Below, piece after piece: positions 8,940 through 17,070 of a DNA stretch of 63,647 bases (positions are counted from its first letter, which is position 1; every line of letters begins with the position of its first letter). The notes under the pieces are model-generated. The model worked only from the letters and a program-made list of their open reading frames with translations. It was not told the DNA's origin and did no database searches. Location: contig CACPQM010000009.1 in the NCBI GenBank assembly GCA_902636075.1, forward strand, positions 1-63,647, in the 5' to 3' direction. The position numbers were made by a program, and so were the translations under genes. Source of the DNA: an uncultured Pelagibacteraceae bacterium. Lineage in GTDB: Bacteria; Pseudomonadota; Alphaproteobacteria; Pelagibacterales; Pelagibacteraceae.

Positions 8940-9616
8940 TGGATATAAAGTTAATGATTAGTATTTTTCCCAGCTTATTAAATGGTGCAGTTATCACTCT
9001 TCAACTCTTAGTATTTTCAATGTTTTTTGGATTAATAATAGGTTTAATTTTTGCAATTTTAAGAATAAATAAAAATCCAATAATTAATAAGTTTGCTTAT
9101 GGTTATTCTTATTTTTTTAGAGGAACACCATTACTCGTTCAATTATATTTAATTTATTATGGATTAGCTAATATAGAGTTTTTAAGAAATTCATTTTTTT
9201 GGGTAATAATAAAGGAACCATATTGGTGTGCAATAATTGCATTTTCTTTGAATACAGGAGCCTATACATCTGAAATATTGAGATCAGCATTTCAGACAAT
9301 TAAAAAAGGTTATATTGAAGCAGCACAAAGCTTAGGAGTAACAAAAAAAATAACTTTTTACAGAATTCAATTACCAATAGCTATAAAACAATCACTTCCA
9401 GCATATGGGAATGAAATAATATTAATGTTGAAAGGTACTTCACTTGCAAGTGTTATAACAATTATGGATTTAATGGGTGAAGCCAGAAAAGTAAATGTTT
9501 TAACTTTTAAACCTTTTGAGGCTTTTATTACAGCAGGAATAATATATTTATTTATTACATTTATAATTCACAATATTATAAAGTATTTAGAAAAAAAATA
9601 CGGATTTCAAACATGA
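8939..9616 (+). CDS. Polar amino acid ABC transporter permease (HisM-type)
   Basis: Second permease subunit, 225 residues with about five membrane spans. The EAA loop is AYTSEILRSAFQTI then GYIEAAQSLGV and the QLP end. It overlaps the upstream permease by one base and the following nitrilase-like gene by 4 bp (ATGA), giving an SBP-permease-permease-hydrolase operon. The slot normally held by the HisP/GlnQ ATPase gene is taken by the hydrolase. Confidence 0.92.
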   Translation: MDIKLMISIFPSLLNGAVITLQLLVFSMFFGLIIGLIFAILRINKNPIINKFAYGYSYFFRGTPLLVQLYLIYYGLANIEFLRNSFFWVIIKEPYWCAIIAFSLNTGAYTSEILRSAFQTIKKGYIEAAQSLGVTKKITFYRIQLPIAIKQSLPAYGNEIILMLKGTSLASVITIMDLMGEARKVNVLTFKPFEAFITAGIIYLFITFIIHNIIKYLEKKYGFQT

Positions 9617-10398
9617 AAGTAGCATGTATTCAGTTATCTAGTGGGGAAGATTATAATAAAAATTTTAAAGATATTATAAAATATATTAATCAAGCAATTA
9701 CAAATAAAGCAGACTTAATAATTACACCAGAAACCTCTTCATTAATGTCTGCTGATAAAAAAAATTTATTTGAATATTCATATAAAATGAAACATGATCC
9801 AATAATAAAAAAAGTAAAAATTATAGCCAAAACAAAGAAGAAATGGATACTTCTTGGTTCATTGTGCATTAAAGAAAAAAGCAAATTAAGAAATAGATCT
9901 ATTCTTATTGGGCCTAAGGGTAAAATAAATGCATATTACGATAAAATTAATATGTTTGATGTTAAAGTTTCAAAAAAAGAACAACATAAAGAAAGTAAAG
10001 TATTTAAGGCAGGTAAAAAATTAGTATCAGCTAAATTACCCTGGGGAAATATAGGTCTTTCAATTTGTTATGATTTAAGATTTCCAGAACTTTATAGAAA
10101 CTTATCAAAAAGAAATCTAAGTTTTATCACTGTTCCATCTGCATTTACTAAAACAACTGGTCAAAGACATTGGTTAACTTTATTAAAAGCAAGAGCAATT
10201 GAAAACTTTTGTTATATTTTTGCACCTAATCAAACAGGAAAAAATACGATTAAAAGAGAAACTTTTGGCCATACAGTTATTATTTCACCCGATGGTAAAG
10301 TAATGGCTCTTAAGAAAGTTGGTAAAGGAATTGTATATTCAAATATAATTCCAAAAATAGCTATGAATTTAAGAAAAGTTATTCCAAGTATGCTTTAA
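9613..10398 (+). CDS. Carbon-nitrogen hydrolase (nitrilase superfamily, Nit/omega-amidase-like)
   Basis: Amide-hydrolysing enzyme with the nitrilase-superfamily triad Glu40 (TPETSS), Lys111 (YDKINMFD) and Cys152 (LSICYDLRFPELYR). The 261 residues are the normal length. The YDKINMFD and CYDLRFPELYR segments match the Nit1/Nit2 branch, whose members hydrolyse deaminated glutathione or alpha-keto amides. Overlap with the upstream permease by 4 bp implies cotranscription with the amino acid importer, so it may deamidate an imported compound. That link is inference; the gene could equally be a housekeeping repair enzyme. The 3' end overlaps the convergent DUF6165 gene. Confidence 0.85.
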   Translation: MKVACIQLSSGEDYNKNFKDIIKYINQAITNKADLIITPETSSLMSADKKNLFEYSYKMKHDPIIKKVKIIAKTKKKWILLGSLCIKEKSKLRNRSILIGPKGKINAYYDKINMFDVKVSKKEQHKESKVFKAGKKLVSAKLPWGNIGLSICYDLRFPELYRNLSKRNLSFITVPSAFTKTTGQRHWLTLLKARAIENFCYIFAPNQTGKNTIKRETFGHTVIISPDGKVMALKKVGKGIVYSNIIPKIAMNLRKVIPSML

Positions 10399-10784
10399 TA
10401 GTTTGTATATTGTTTAATCTCTTTTATCTTTGAACCAGTTTTATCGTTTATTGCTAATTTAATTTTTGCTCTATCATCATTTAGAAAATGAACATCTCTT
10501 GATAGTTTTATAAAATTTTCACCAAAATCACTATTTTTTTCACACATTCTTTTTTTATCTTCAATATCCCAAAGTTTTGCATTTATTGCCTTTAATTCTT
10601 CATAAAGTTTTTTTAATTCATCTTTTAAAGTTATGTTATCATCTAATTGTTTTGTTAAAACTAGATATTCATCATTAATAAATATTAATTTATCTGAGTC
10701 TTTAATTTTTTCTTTTTTGATTTCTAAAATTGAGATTTTATCTAAAAGTTCACCTACAGATACTTCAACTAAAATTTTATTCAT
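10395..10784 (-). CDS. DUF6165 family protein
   Basis: A small soluble protein of 129 residues, rich in Lys and Glu and largely helical, with likely coiled-coil stretches. The N-terminal VSVGELLDKISILEIKKEKI pattern matches what I recall of DUF6165, which is often found near lipopolysaccharide or glycosyltransferase genes. The divergent neighbour is a GT9 glycosyltransferase, 32 bp away start to start, consistent with a cell-envelope role. No catalytic motif is visible and the function is unknown. Confidence 0.7.
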   Translation of the reverse strand: MNKILVEVSVGELLDKISILEIKKEKIKDSDKLIFINDEYLVLTKQLDDNITLKDELKKLYEELKAINAKLWDIEDKKRMCEKNSDFGENFIKLSRDVHFLNDDRAKIKLAINDKTGSKIKEIKQYTNY

Positions 10785-10816
10785 ATATAAACATAGTGTG
10801 TTAAGTTGTTAAAAAT

Positions 10817-11758
10817 ATGTCTAATATTCTTATAATTAAACATGGATCCTTAGGTGATATAGCCCAAGCGAGCGGTGCAATTCAAGATATTTCTGATTTT
10901 CACAAAGATGATAAAGTCTATTTATTAACATCAAAGCCTTACATTGATCTTTTCAAAAAAAATCCATATTTAGAGGACATAATTTTGGATAAGAGATTAT
11001 CAAGATTTAATCTGATTTATTTATTCAATCTCATGCGCAAATTAAAAAAATATAAATTTATAAAAGTTTTTGATTTACAAAATTCTTCTCGTTCAAATTT
11101 CTATAAGAAAATATTGTTCCCAAATGCTAGTAATCTTGTTTGGTCGTCTTCTGAAACCACTTTGCCAAAAGATAAATCCAAGGATGAATTTGATAAAAAT
11201 CCCGTTTTAGACAGATTTAAACATCAATTAGAAACATCTGGAGTTAATACTAAAAACACTATGTTTCCTGATTTTAAGTGGGCTTGTTCCAATATTGAAA
11301 ATATAAAAAAAAAATTTGATTTAAATAAATATATAATTTTATTTCCTTTTTGCTCTCCACATTTACAGATTAAAAAATGGCCTAATTATAATAAACTTAT
11401 AGATTTAATTAAGAATAAATTTAAAGATGAATATAAAATTATTGTAGCTCCAGGTCCTGATGAAATTAATATGACAAAAGAAATTAATGCGATTTCAATT
11501 TTAAAAGAAAATAGATCTTTAGATATTTCTGAGCTTGCTACATTAATAAAAGACAGTTCTTTCGTTGTAGCAAATGACACTGGACCTGCGCATATAGCAG
11601 CACACCTGGATTCTAATGGTTTAGCTTTATTCGGCTCTCATACTACTGCTTACAAAGTAAGTATAGAGAGAGAAAATTTTAAAGCAATTCAAGTAACAGA
11701 CTTAAATAAATTATCTCCCGAAAAAGTTTTTGAATATTTAACAAAATCATTAAATTAA
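10817..11758 (+). CDS. Glycosyltransferase family 9 (heptosyltransferase-like)
   Basis: Probable ADP-heptose or related sugar transferase for surface-glycan assembly, acting at the inner face of the cytoplasmic membrane. The 313 residues open with IIKHGSLGDIAQASGAI (the GT9 acceptor-side loop) and carry the donor-binding motif VVANDTGPAHIAAHL near residue 252-266, followed by ALFGSH. The middle is rich in Lys and Asn. The stop overlaps the start of the TauE/SafE gene by one base (TAATG). The acceptor is unknown; full LPS core genes are not in the window. Confidence 0.88.
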   Translation: MSNILIIKHGSLGDIAQASGAIQDISDFHKDDKVYLLTSKPYIDLFKKNPYLEDIILDKRLSRFNLIYLFNLMRKLKKYKFIKVFDLQNSSRSNFYKKILFPNASNLVWSSSETTLPKDKSKDEFDKNPVLDRFKHQLETSGVNTKNTMFPDFKWACSNIENIKKKFDLNKYIILFPFCSPHLQIKKWPNYNKLIDLIKNKFKDEYKIIVAPGPDEINMTKEINAISILKENRSLDISELATLIKDSSFVVANDTGPAHIAAHLDSNGLALFGSHTTAYKVSIERENFKAIQVTDLNKLSPEKVFEYLTKSLN

Positions 11759-12501
11759 TGGAAATAAATTTCCTTTTTTTTATAAGTGTAGTTCCAGCAA
11801 TTATTTTGTATGGTATTGCAAAATCAGGTTTAGGAGGTTCAATATCATTAATATCCGTCCCATTGATGACAGTTGTAATGCCATTACAGCAGGCATTAGC
11901 AATTATTCTACCAATTTTAATTTTTTCAGACATGATTGCTGTTTACAGATTTAGAAGAGAGTTTAATTTTAGTATATTGAAAGTAATGGTACCCTTTGCG
12001 GCAGTAGGCATTTTAATTGGTTCCTTCACATTCAATCATTTTTCTGAAAATTTACTAAAATTAATAGTTGGAATAATGGGATTTTTATTTGCTGGGCACT
12101 ATTTTTTGTTTAAAAAAGAAAAGACATTTCCAACCAAGCAAAACTTTTTGAAGGGTGCAATTTGTTCATCTATTGCAGGATTTTCTAGTTTTTGTGTTCA
12201 TGCTGGTGGAACACCCACAAGTCTTTATTTACTTCCATTAAGGTTAAAAAAAGAAATATATGTAGGAACGAGAATTATCTTTTTTAGTTGTGTTAACTTA
12301 ATAAAGCTACCTTTGTATATTTATCTATCAATGATGAATTTTGATACCTTATTTCAATCTGTCTCACTTTTTCCATTGGCTTTAATTGGAATATTTATTG
12401 GTTATCAATTGCTTAAAATTATAGAGGAAAATTTGTTTTATAACATTATCTATGGTTTAATTCTTGTCAGTAGTACAAAGTTAATATTTGATTTTATTTA
12501 A
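11758..12501 (+). CDS. TauE/SafE family membrane transporter
   Basis: A polytopic inner-membrane protein of 247 residues with about eight hydrophobic spans. GxGGS near residue 21-25 (KSGLGGSISLISVPLM) and a second repeat-half motif, HAGGTPTSLYLLPL, are typical of the TauE/SafE (DUF81) family of sulfite, sulfoacetate or organic-anion exporters and importers. It overlaps the GT9 gene by one base but is unlikely to share its pathway. It is convergent with the AbrB-like gene, with an 8-bp overlap. The substrate is unknown. Confidence 0.85.
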   Translation: MEINFLFFISVVPAIILYGIAKSGLGGSISLISVPLMTVVMPLQQALAIILPILIFSDMIAVYRFRREFNFSILKVMVPFAAVGILIGSFTFNHFSENLLKLIVGIMGFLFAGHYFLFKKEKTFPTKQNFLKGAICSSIAGFSSFCVHAGGTPTSLYLLPLRLKKEIYVGTRIIFFSCVNLIKLPLYIYLSMMNFDTLFQSVSLFPLALIGIFIGYQLLKIIEENLFYNIIYGLILVSSTKLIFDFI

Positions 12502-13576
12502 ACTTTGTATTTTTAATAGAGTTGTTCCCAAATTTTTTAAGCAAAAATGGTAAAAAAGCTACAATTATTAATATTCTTAAAAAATGATGATAACTTACAA
12601 AAATAGGATCAATATTATAGGCAACGCTAATCACAACCATTTCATGAATTCCTCCTGGAGCAAAACTTAAAAAAGTTGGAATAAAATCAAATCCTAAATA
12701 CTGAAGAAAGTAAGCTGTAATCATCGCAACAATAACTAAAATAGAACAAACAATTATTCCATGAAAAATATAAAAAAATAATTCTTTAAGTTTTAATCCA
12801 TTTAATCTACTTCCAAGAGCAGTACCCAAAAAAATGAATGCTATATTTATTACTGTATCTGGGAATCTAGAGTTAACAATCTCAAAAGTATAAAATAAGC
12901 CAGATAAGGCCATTGCACCAACAAGTATAGGTGAAGGGATATTAAATTTTTTGAGCAATTTAGAAAATAAATAACAAATAAATATTAAAAAAATAATTTC
13001 TAAAAAATATCTTAGATCGTAAATATTTTCGTAATTATATCCTGCAATTTCAGAAAATCCTAACTTGCTAATAAATAATATAGGTACAAAACTTACAATA
13101 AATATAACTCTTGTAGCCTGAGGAATTAAAACTTGTTTATGATTTTTTTTTTTCCCATGCTCTAAAAGTGCTGCAGCTATCGGCACAAATGCACCTGGTA
13201 GAGCAGCAAGAGTTGCAATAAACTTATCAAATTTGCAAACTTTAACAAAATAATATCCTGCCAAAATAGTACTCACTACAGTGCAAACAACCATTGCCAT
13301 AGATGAGAATATCCATAAATGAATTTTATATAATAAAGATACATTCAACGTTCCACCTAAAATAATACCAACCATCAGAAAAACTGGATTAAGTAATTTT
13401 GTTGAGAATTCAATTTTAAAATTAGTAAAAGCAACGCAAAGATTTAAACCTAAAGCACCTAGTAACCAAGGCAATGGAAGACCAATTAGAGTTCCAATAT
13501 AACCTCCTATTACCCCTATGATTAAAGCCTTATAACTAATGTTAAGCTCATTTAATAATTTTTTAAATGGAATCAC
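12494..13576 (-). CDS. AbrB family membrane protein (Pfam AbrB, putative transporter)
   Basis: A 360-residue protein of about ten hydrophobic helices, built of two similar halves: GGYIGTLIGLPLPWLLGALG near the N terminus and SPILVGAMALSGLF in the second half. This matches the AbrB/'ammonia monooxygenase' membrane family (PF05145), a misnomer for a likely transporter, not the Bacillus transcription factor. The conserved FAPGGIHEM segment is present near residue 300. It is divergent from the TctCBA operon across 88 bp, so the two may share regulation; members often sit beside tricarboxylate transporters. No substrate can be assigned. Confidence 0.82.
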   Translation of the reverse strand: MIPFKKLLNELNISYKALIIGVIGGYIGTLIGLPLPWLLGALGLNLCVAFTNFKIEFSTKLLNPVFLMVGIILGGTLNVSLLYKIHLWIFSSMAMVVCTVVSTILAGYYFVKVCKFDKFIATLAALPGAFVPIAAALLEHGKKKNHKQVLIPQATRVIFIVSFVPILFISKLGFSEIAGYNYENIYDLRYFLEIIFLIFICYLFSKLLKKFNIPSPILVGAMALSGLFYTFEIVNSRFPDTVINIAFIFLGTALGSRLNGLKLKELFFYIFHGIIVCSILVIVAMITAYFLQYLGFDFIPTFLSFAPGGIHEMVVISVAYNIDPIFVSYHHFLRILIIVAFLPFLLKKFGNNSIKNTKFK

Positions 13577-13603
13577 GTTTAATATTTAAATAATAAATCC
13601 TCA

Positions 13604-13632
13604 TTGACACTGAATTTTAATTTATGTTTAAT
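13604..13632 (+). promoter_or_regulatory. Sigma-70 type promoter for tctC
   Basis: TTGACA (13604-13609), 17-bp spacer, TTTAAT (13627-13632). It lies in the 88-bp gap before tctC, whose ATG at 13665 has an AGGAG ribosome site. The -35 is a perfect consensus and the -10 differs at one base. Confidence 0.65.
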
Positions 13633-13664
13633 AACTAATTATAATTATAATAGGAGAAAAAATA

Positions 13665-14645
13665 ATGAAACTAATTAAATCAATAATTTCAGTTTTATTC
13701 TCAGCAATTCTTATACTTTCAGCAACAACAACTAGTTCAATAGCAATTGATAAATTGCACTTTGTAATTGGTGGTGGTGCTGGTGGTGGTTGGGATGGAA
13801 CTGCTAGAGGTACTGGAGAAGCTTTAACAAAAGCTGGTATGTTAAAAAGTGCATCATTTGAAAATATGTCAGGTGGTGGTGGTGGAAAAGCATTAGCTTA
13901 CATGATTAATAATAAGCCTGCAAATACAGTCTTAGTTCAATCAACACCATTAGTATTAAGATCAATTACAAGACACAAAGGTTATGTAAGTGGAAGTGGA
14001 ACTTTATCTTATAAAGATGTTGTGCCGATAGCTGGCGTCATTGGTGATTACGGTGCAATAGCAGTTGCTAAAAATTCACCTTATAAAAATTTTAAAGATG
14101 TTGTTGATGCATACAAAAAAGATGCAAGTTCTATTAAAATGGCAGGTGGATCAGTAAGAGGAAGTATGGACCATTTAATTGGTGCTTTAGCTTTCCAAGC
14201 TGCTGGTGCTAATCCAAATGATGTTGCTTATATTCCTTATGATGCTGGTGGAAAAGCTTTAGCTGGACTTTTATCTGGGGAAACACAAATTATCTCTACT
14301 GGTTTAGGTGAGCTTATGGGTGCAAGAGACCAAGTAAGAATTATTGGTATTACAGCTCCTTCAAGAGTTTCTGATGCTCCAGATGCACCAACTCTTAAAG
14401 AACAAGGTTATGATGTGCAATTTGTTAACTGGAGAGGTTTCTTTGGACCTCCAGGAATGAGTAGTGCAGATAAATCTAAAATTGCTAAAATGTTAGGTGA
14501 TGTACAAAAAACTTCTGAATGGGAAACTGTTAGAGCTAGAAATGCATGGGTTAATATTTACAATCCAGAAGGCAAGTTTGTATCTTTCTTAGAAAAACAA
14601 ACTGAAGAAATGACGGCTCTTATGAAAAAATTAGGAGTTATATAA
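13665..14645 (+). CDS. tctC: Tripartite tricarboxylate transporter receptor TctC (Bug family)
   Basis: Periplasmic receptor of a TTT-family importer for citrate-like or other carboxylates. The 326 residues start with a signal peptide (about 1-27). The mature protein opens KLHFVIGGGAGGGWDGTARG, the Bug-family N-terminal loop that contacts the ligand, followed by FENMSGGGGGKAL. A strong ribosome site (AGGAG) and a consensus promoter precede it. A terminator-like hairpin (14667-14709 plus T-run) follows and runs into the tctB start. The operon continues tctB-tctA. The ligand is unknown. Confidence 0.92.
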   Translation: MKLIKSIISVLFSAILILSATTTSSIAIDKLHFVIGGGAGGGWDGTARGTGEALTKAGMLKSASFENMSGGGGGKALAYMINNKPANTVLVQSTPLVLRSITRHKGYVSGSGTLSYKDVVPIAGVIGDYGAIAVAKNSPYKNFKDVVDAYKKDASSIKMAGGSVRGSMDHLIGALAFQAAGANPNDVAYIPYDAGGKALAGLLSGETQIISTGLGELMGARDQVRIIGITAPSRVSDAPDAPTLKEQGYDVQFVNWRGFFGPPGMSSADKSKIAKMLGDVQKTSEWETVRARNAWVNIYNPEGKFVSFLEKQTEEMTALMKKLGVI

Positions 14646-14666
14646 TCTTAACGATTATTAAATATT

Positions 14667-14714
14667 AGAGCAGTGAATATAAATACTACAAAAGTTATAT
14701 CACTGCTCTTTTTT
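14667..14714 (+). terminator. Terminator-like attenuator between tctC and tctB
   Basis: AGAGCAGTGA (14667-14676) pairs perfectly with TCACTGCTCT (14700-14709), followed by a T-run to 14714. The putative GTG start of tctB (14673) lies inside the 5' arm, so the element can both end transcription after tctC and hide the tctB start. Confidence 0.75.
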
Positions 14715-15143
14715 ATATTTTCAGCATTTTATTTATATACAGCTTATCAAATTCAAGTCTTTGCATTCGATGAAAATGCTCCCTTTAATGCAAGAACATT
14801 TCCAATTTATCTAGGATACGCAGGGCTTTTTTTTTCAGGATTAAAAATAATTTTACCAGATCCTAATACAATAAAAGTTCAATATAAAACTTTAGAATAT
14901 AAAAAAACATTAATACTTATTATTATTGCGATAATTTATGGTGCTACAATTTTAAAAGTTGGTTATTTTTTAACTACCTCTCTATTTTTGTTCTCTTCAT
15001 ATTATTTTTTAGGAGAGAGAAGATGGGTCTTAATGTTTTTATTGTCTTTTCCTTTTGTAGCAGCCTTTATGTATTTGCTTCATGGTGTTCTTGATATTTA
15101 TTTAAGAGATCCATTCTTACAATTAATTGGAGTAATGGGATGA
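14673..15143 (+). CDS. tctB: Tripartite tricarboxylate transporter small permease TctB
   Basis: Small four-helix membrane subunit of the TTT importer, 156 residues. The order is helix at 7-25, a short periplasmic loop with FDENAPFNARTFPIYLGYAGL (Pro and Gly as in the family), then three more spans. The only plausible start that keeps the first helix is GTG at 14673, with no ATG before the second segment; this start is buried in the hairpin at 14667-14709. The stop overlaps tctA by 4 bp (ATGA). The low sequence identity typical of TctB makes the call rest partly on its position between tctC and tctA. Confidence 0.85.
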   Translation: MNINTTKVISLLFFIFSAFYLYTAYQIQVFAFDENAPFNARTFPIYLGYAGLFFSGLKIILPDPNTIKVQYKTLEYKKTLILIIIAIIYGATILKVGYFLTTSLFLFSSYYFLGERRWVLMFLLSFPFVAAFMYLLHGVLDIYLRDPFLQLIGVMG

Positions 15144-16645
15144 TAGAGGGGATTCTAATTGGTTTAACAACAGCTCTTACTTTTCAAAATATTCTAATGG
15201 TAATGGTTGGTTGTTTTTTTGGAACAATTATTGGAATGTTACCAGGACTTGGTCCAATGACAGCGATAGCTTTAATGATACCAATTACTTATGGTTTTGA
15301 TCCAGCAACTGGTTTAATTTTAATGGCAGGAGTTTACTATGGTGCAGTATTTGGAGGTTCTACATCATCAATACTATTAAACGCACCTGGTGTTCCAGGC
15401 ACAGTCGCAACTTCATTTGATGGCTATCCTATGGCTCAACAAGGTAAAGCTGGAAAAGCTTTAGCTATAGCCGCCTGGAGTTCATTTGCAGGCGGAACAT
15501 TATCTGCAATTTATTTGTTATTTATGGCTCCAAGTTTATCAAAAGTAAGTTTATCATTTAGATCACCAGATTACTTTGCTTTAATGATTTTAGGTCTAAC
15601 TGCTATCGCAGCATTTTCATCTAAGGGTCAGTTTTTAAAAGCTATGATGATGGTAGTTCTAGGATTAATGCTAGCATCTGTTGGTCAAGATAGCTTATCT
15701 GATATTACAAGATTTACATTTAATAATATGAATTTAACAGATGGAATTAGCTTTGTACTTGTTGTTATGGCAACCTTTGCGATGAGTGAAGCTTTAACTA
15801 TCATTTTAAAAAGAAATGACCCTACAAGCGCTGCAAGGCAAGTATCACTAACAGAACTTGGTTCAATTAAAATTAATAAGGAAGAAAGAACCAAAATGTA
15901 CAAGACAATTCCTAGATCATCTGTAATTGGTTTTTTAATTGGAGTTTTACCGGGAGCAGGGGCGACTATTGCATCTTTTTTAGCCTACGGAATGGAAAGA
16001 AATATTGTTAACGATGAAGAAAAAGAAAAATTTGGCAAAGGAAGTGTAAATGGATTATCTGCTCCAGAAACAGCGAATAATGCAGCTTGCTCGGGCTCAT
16101 TTGTACCTATGCTTACATTAGGAATACCTGGTAGTGGAACCACTGCCGTAATGTTAGGGGCTTTATTAGGTTTTGGAGTTCAACCTGGACCAAGATTGTA
16201 TATGACAAACCCTGAGATTTTTTGGTCCATAATCATGTCAATGTATATAGGGATGGTAATATTATTAATTTTAAACTTACCACTCATACCTTACATCGCA
16301 AGAATTTTAGCTGTTCCAAAAAATTATCTAATCCCATTAATTCTATTTTTTTCAATTACAGGAATTTACGTAATGTCATTTAATAATTTTGATATTTATT
16401 TGATGATAGGAATTGCAGTTGTTGCAACTTTTATGCGGCTTTATGATTTTCCAATGCCACCACTAATACTTGCTTTTGTGCTTGGTGGTTTAATGGAAGA
16501 GAATTTAAGAAGGTCTTTACTATTAAGTAATGGGTCTTGGGAATTCTTATGGGATAGAGCTCTAACCGCGTGTATTTTGCTGACCACAATATTAATTGTA
16601 ATTTGGCACGTTTATAAAACCATGTTTAAAAGGACTAAAACTTAA
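15140..16645 (+). CDS. tctA: Tripartite tricarboxylate transporter large permease TctA
   Basis: Main transport subunit, 501 residues, about twelve helices. Family signatures: GTIIGMLPGLGPMTAIALM near 28-46, YYGAVFGGSTSSILLNAPG near 67-85, and the second-repeat copy IGVLPGAGATIASFLAYG followed by GLSAPETANNAACSGSFVP. Both inverted-repeat halves are intact, so the protein looks functional. It is coupled to tctB by a 4-bp overlap. Its 3' end overlaps the convergent four-helix protein gene by 4 bp. Confidence 0.95.
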   Translation: MIEGILIGLTTALTFQNILMVMVGCFFGTIIGMLPGLGPMTAIALMIPITYGFDPATGLILMAGVYYGAVFGGSTSSILLNAPGVPGTVATSFDGYPMAQQGKAGKALAIAAWSSFAGGTLSAIYLLFMAPSLSKVSLSFRSPDYFALMILGLTAIAAFSSKGQFLKAMMMVVLGLMLASVGQDSLSDITRFTFNNMNLTDGISFVLVVMATFAMSEALTIILKRNDPTSAARQVSLTELGSIKINKEERTKMYKTIPRSSVIGFLIGVLPGAGATIASFLAYGMERNIVNDEEKEKFGKGSVNGLSAPETANNAACSGSFVPMLTLGIPGSGTTAVMLGALLGFGVQPGPRLYMTNPEIFWSIIMSMYIGMVILLILNLPLIPYIARILAVPKNYLIPLILFFSITGIYVMSFNNFDIYLMIGIAVVATFMRLYDFPMPPLILAFVLGGLMEENLRRSLLLSNGSWEFLWDRALTACILLTTILIVIWHVYKTMFKRTKT

Positions 16646-17061
16646 GTGATATAAATTTTATCAGATAAACCGTAACAAAGTATAGCCATCATAATTAGAA
16701 ACACTGTAGGTGCTATAATCCCTTCATTTGTAACTTTTTCATTAAGACCAGTTTTGTCTATCTTAAGAGAGTAGAAATTTGTTCCTAAAACGCATGCATG
16801 TATAATAAATATTAAGTTAAAAAAGGCCCAAGTACCTTCAACTCCATTTGGTCTTACAAACATTATATAAATAGCCATTATTACCCAACCAAGCATTAGC
16901 GCCCCAACAAATCTAACCATTACAGCTGCACTATGATCTATATCAAACTTGTCCATAAATTTTTTAGTTCCAACAATTGTTTGAAAACAATATGCAGCTA
17001 TTCCTATAAAATGTGCAAGAAAGATAATTAAGTAAAAGATATTATTAAACTTAGCAATCAT
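16642..17061 (-). CDS. Uncharacterised four-helix membrane protein
   Basis: Not recognised. It has 139 residues with four predicted membrane spans (about 7-27, 48-68, 78-98, 116-136). Notable residues are a conserved-looking DIDHSAAVMVRFVGALMLGW segment entering helix 2 and an FVRPNG loop. No enzyme motif is visible. It is the last gene of a minus-strand run thioredoxin-like, GT4, this gene (9 bp after GT4). The gene is real by its clean start, codon use and position, but the function is unknown. Confidence 0.7.
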   Translation of the reverse strand: MIAKFNNIFYLIIFLAHFIGIAAYCFQTIVGTKKFMDKFDIDHSAAVMVRFVGALMLGWVIMAIYIMFVRPNGVEGTWAFFNLIFIIHACVLGTNFYSLKIDKTGLNEKVTNEGIIAPTVFLIMMAILCYGLSDKIYIT

Positions 17062-17070
17062 AGATATATC

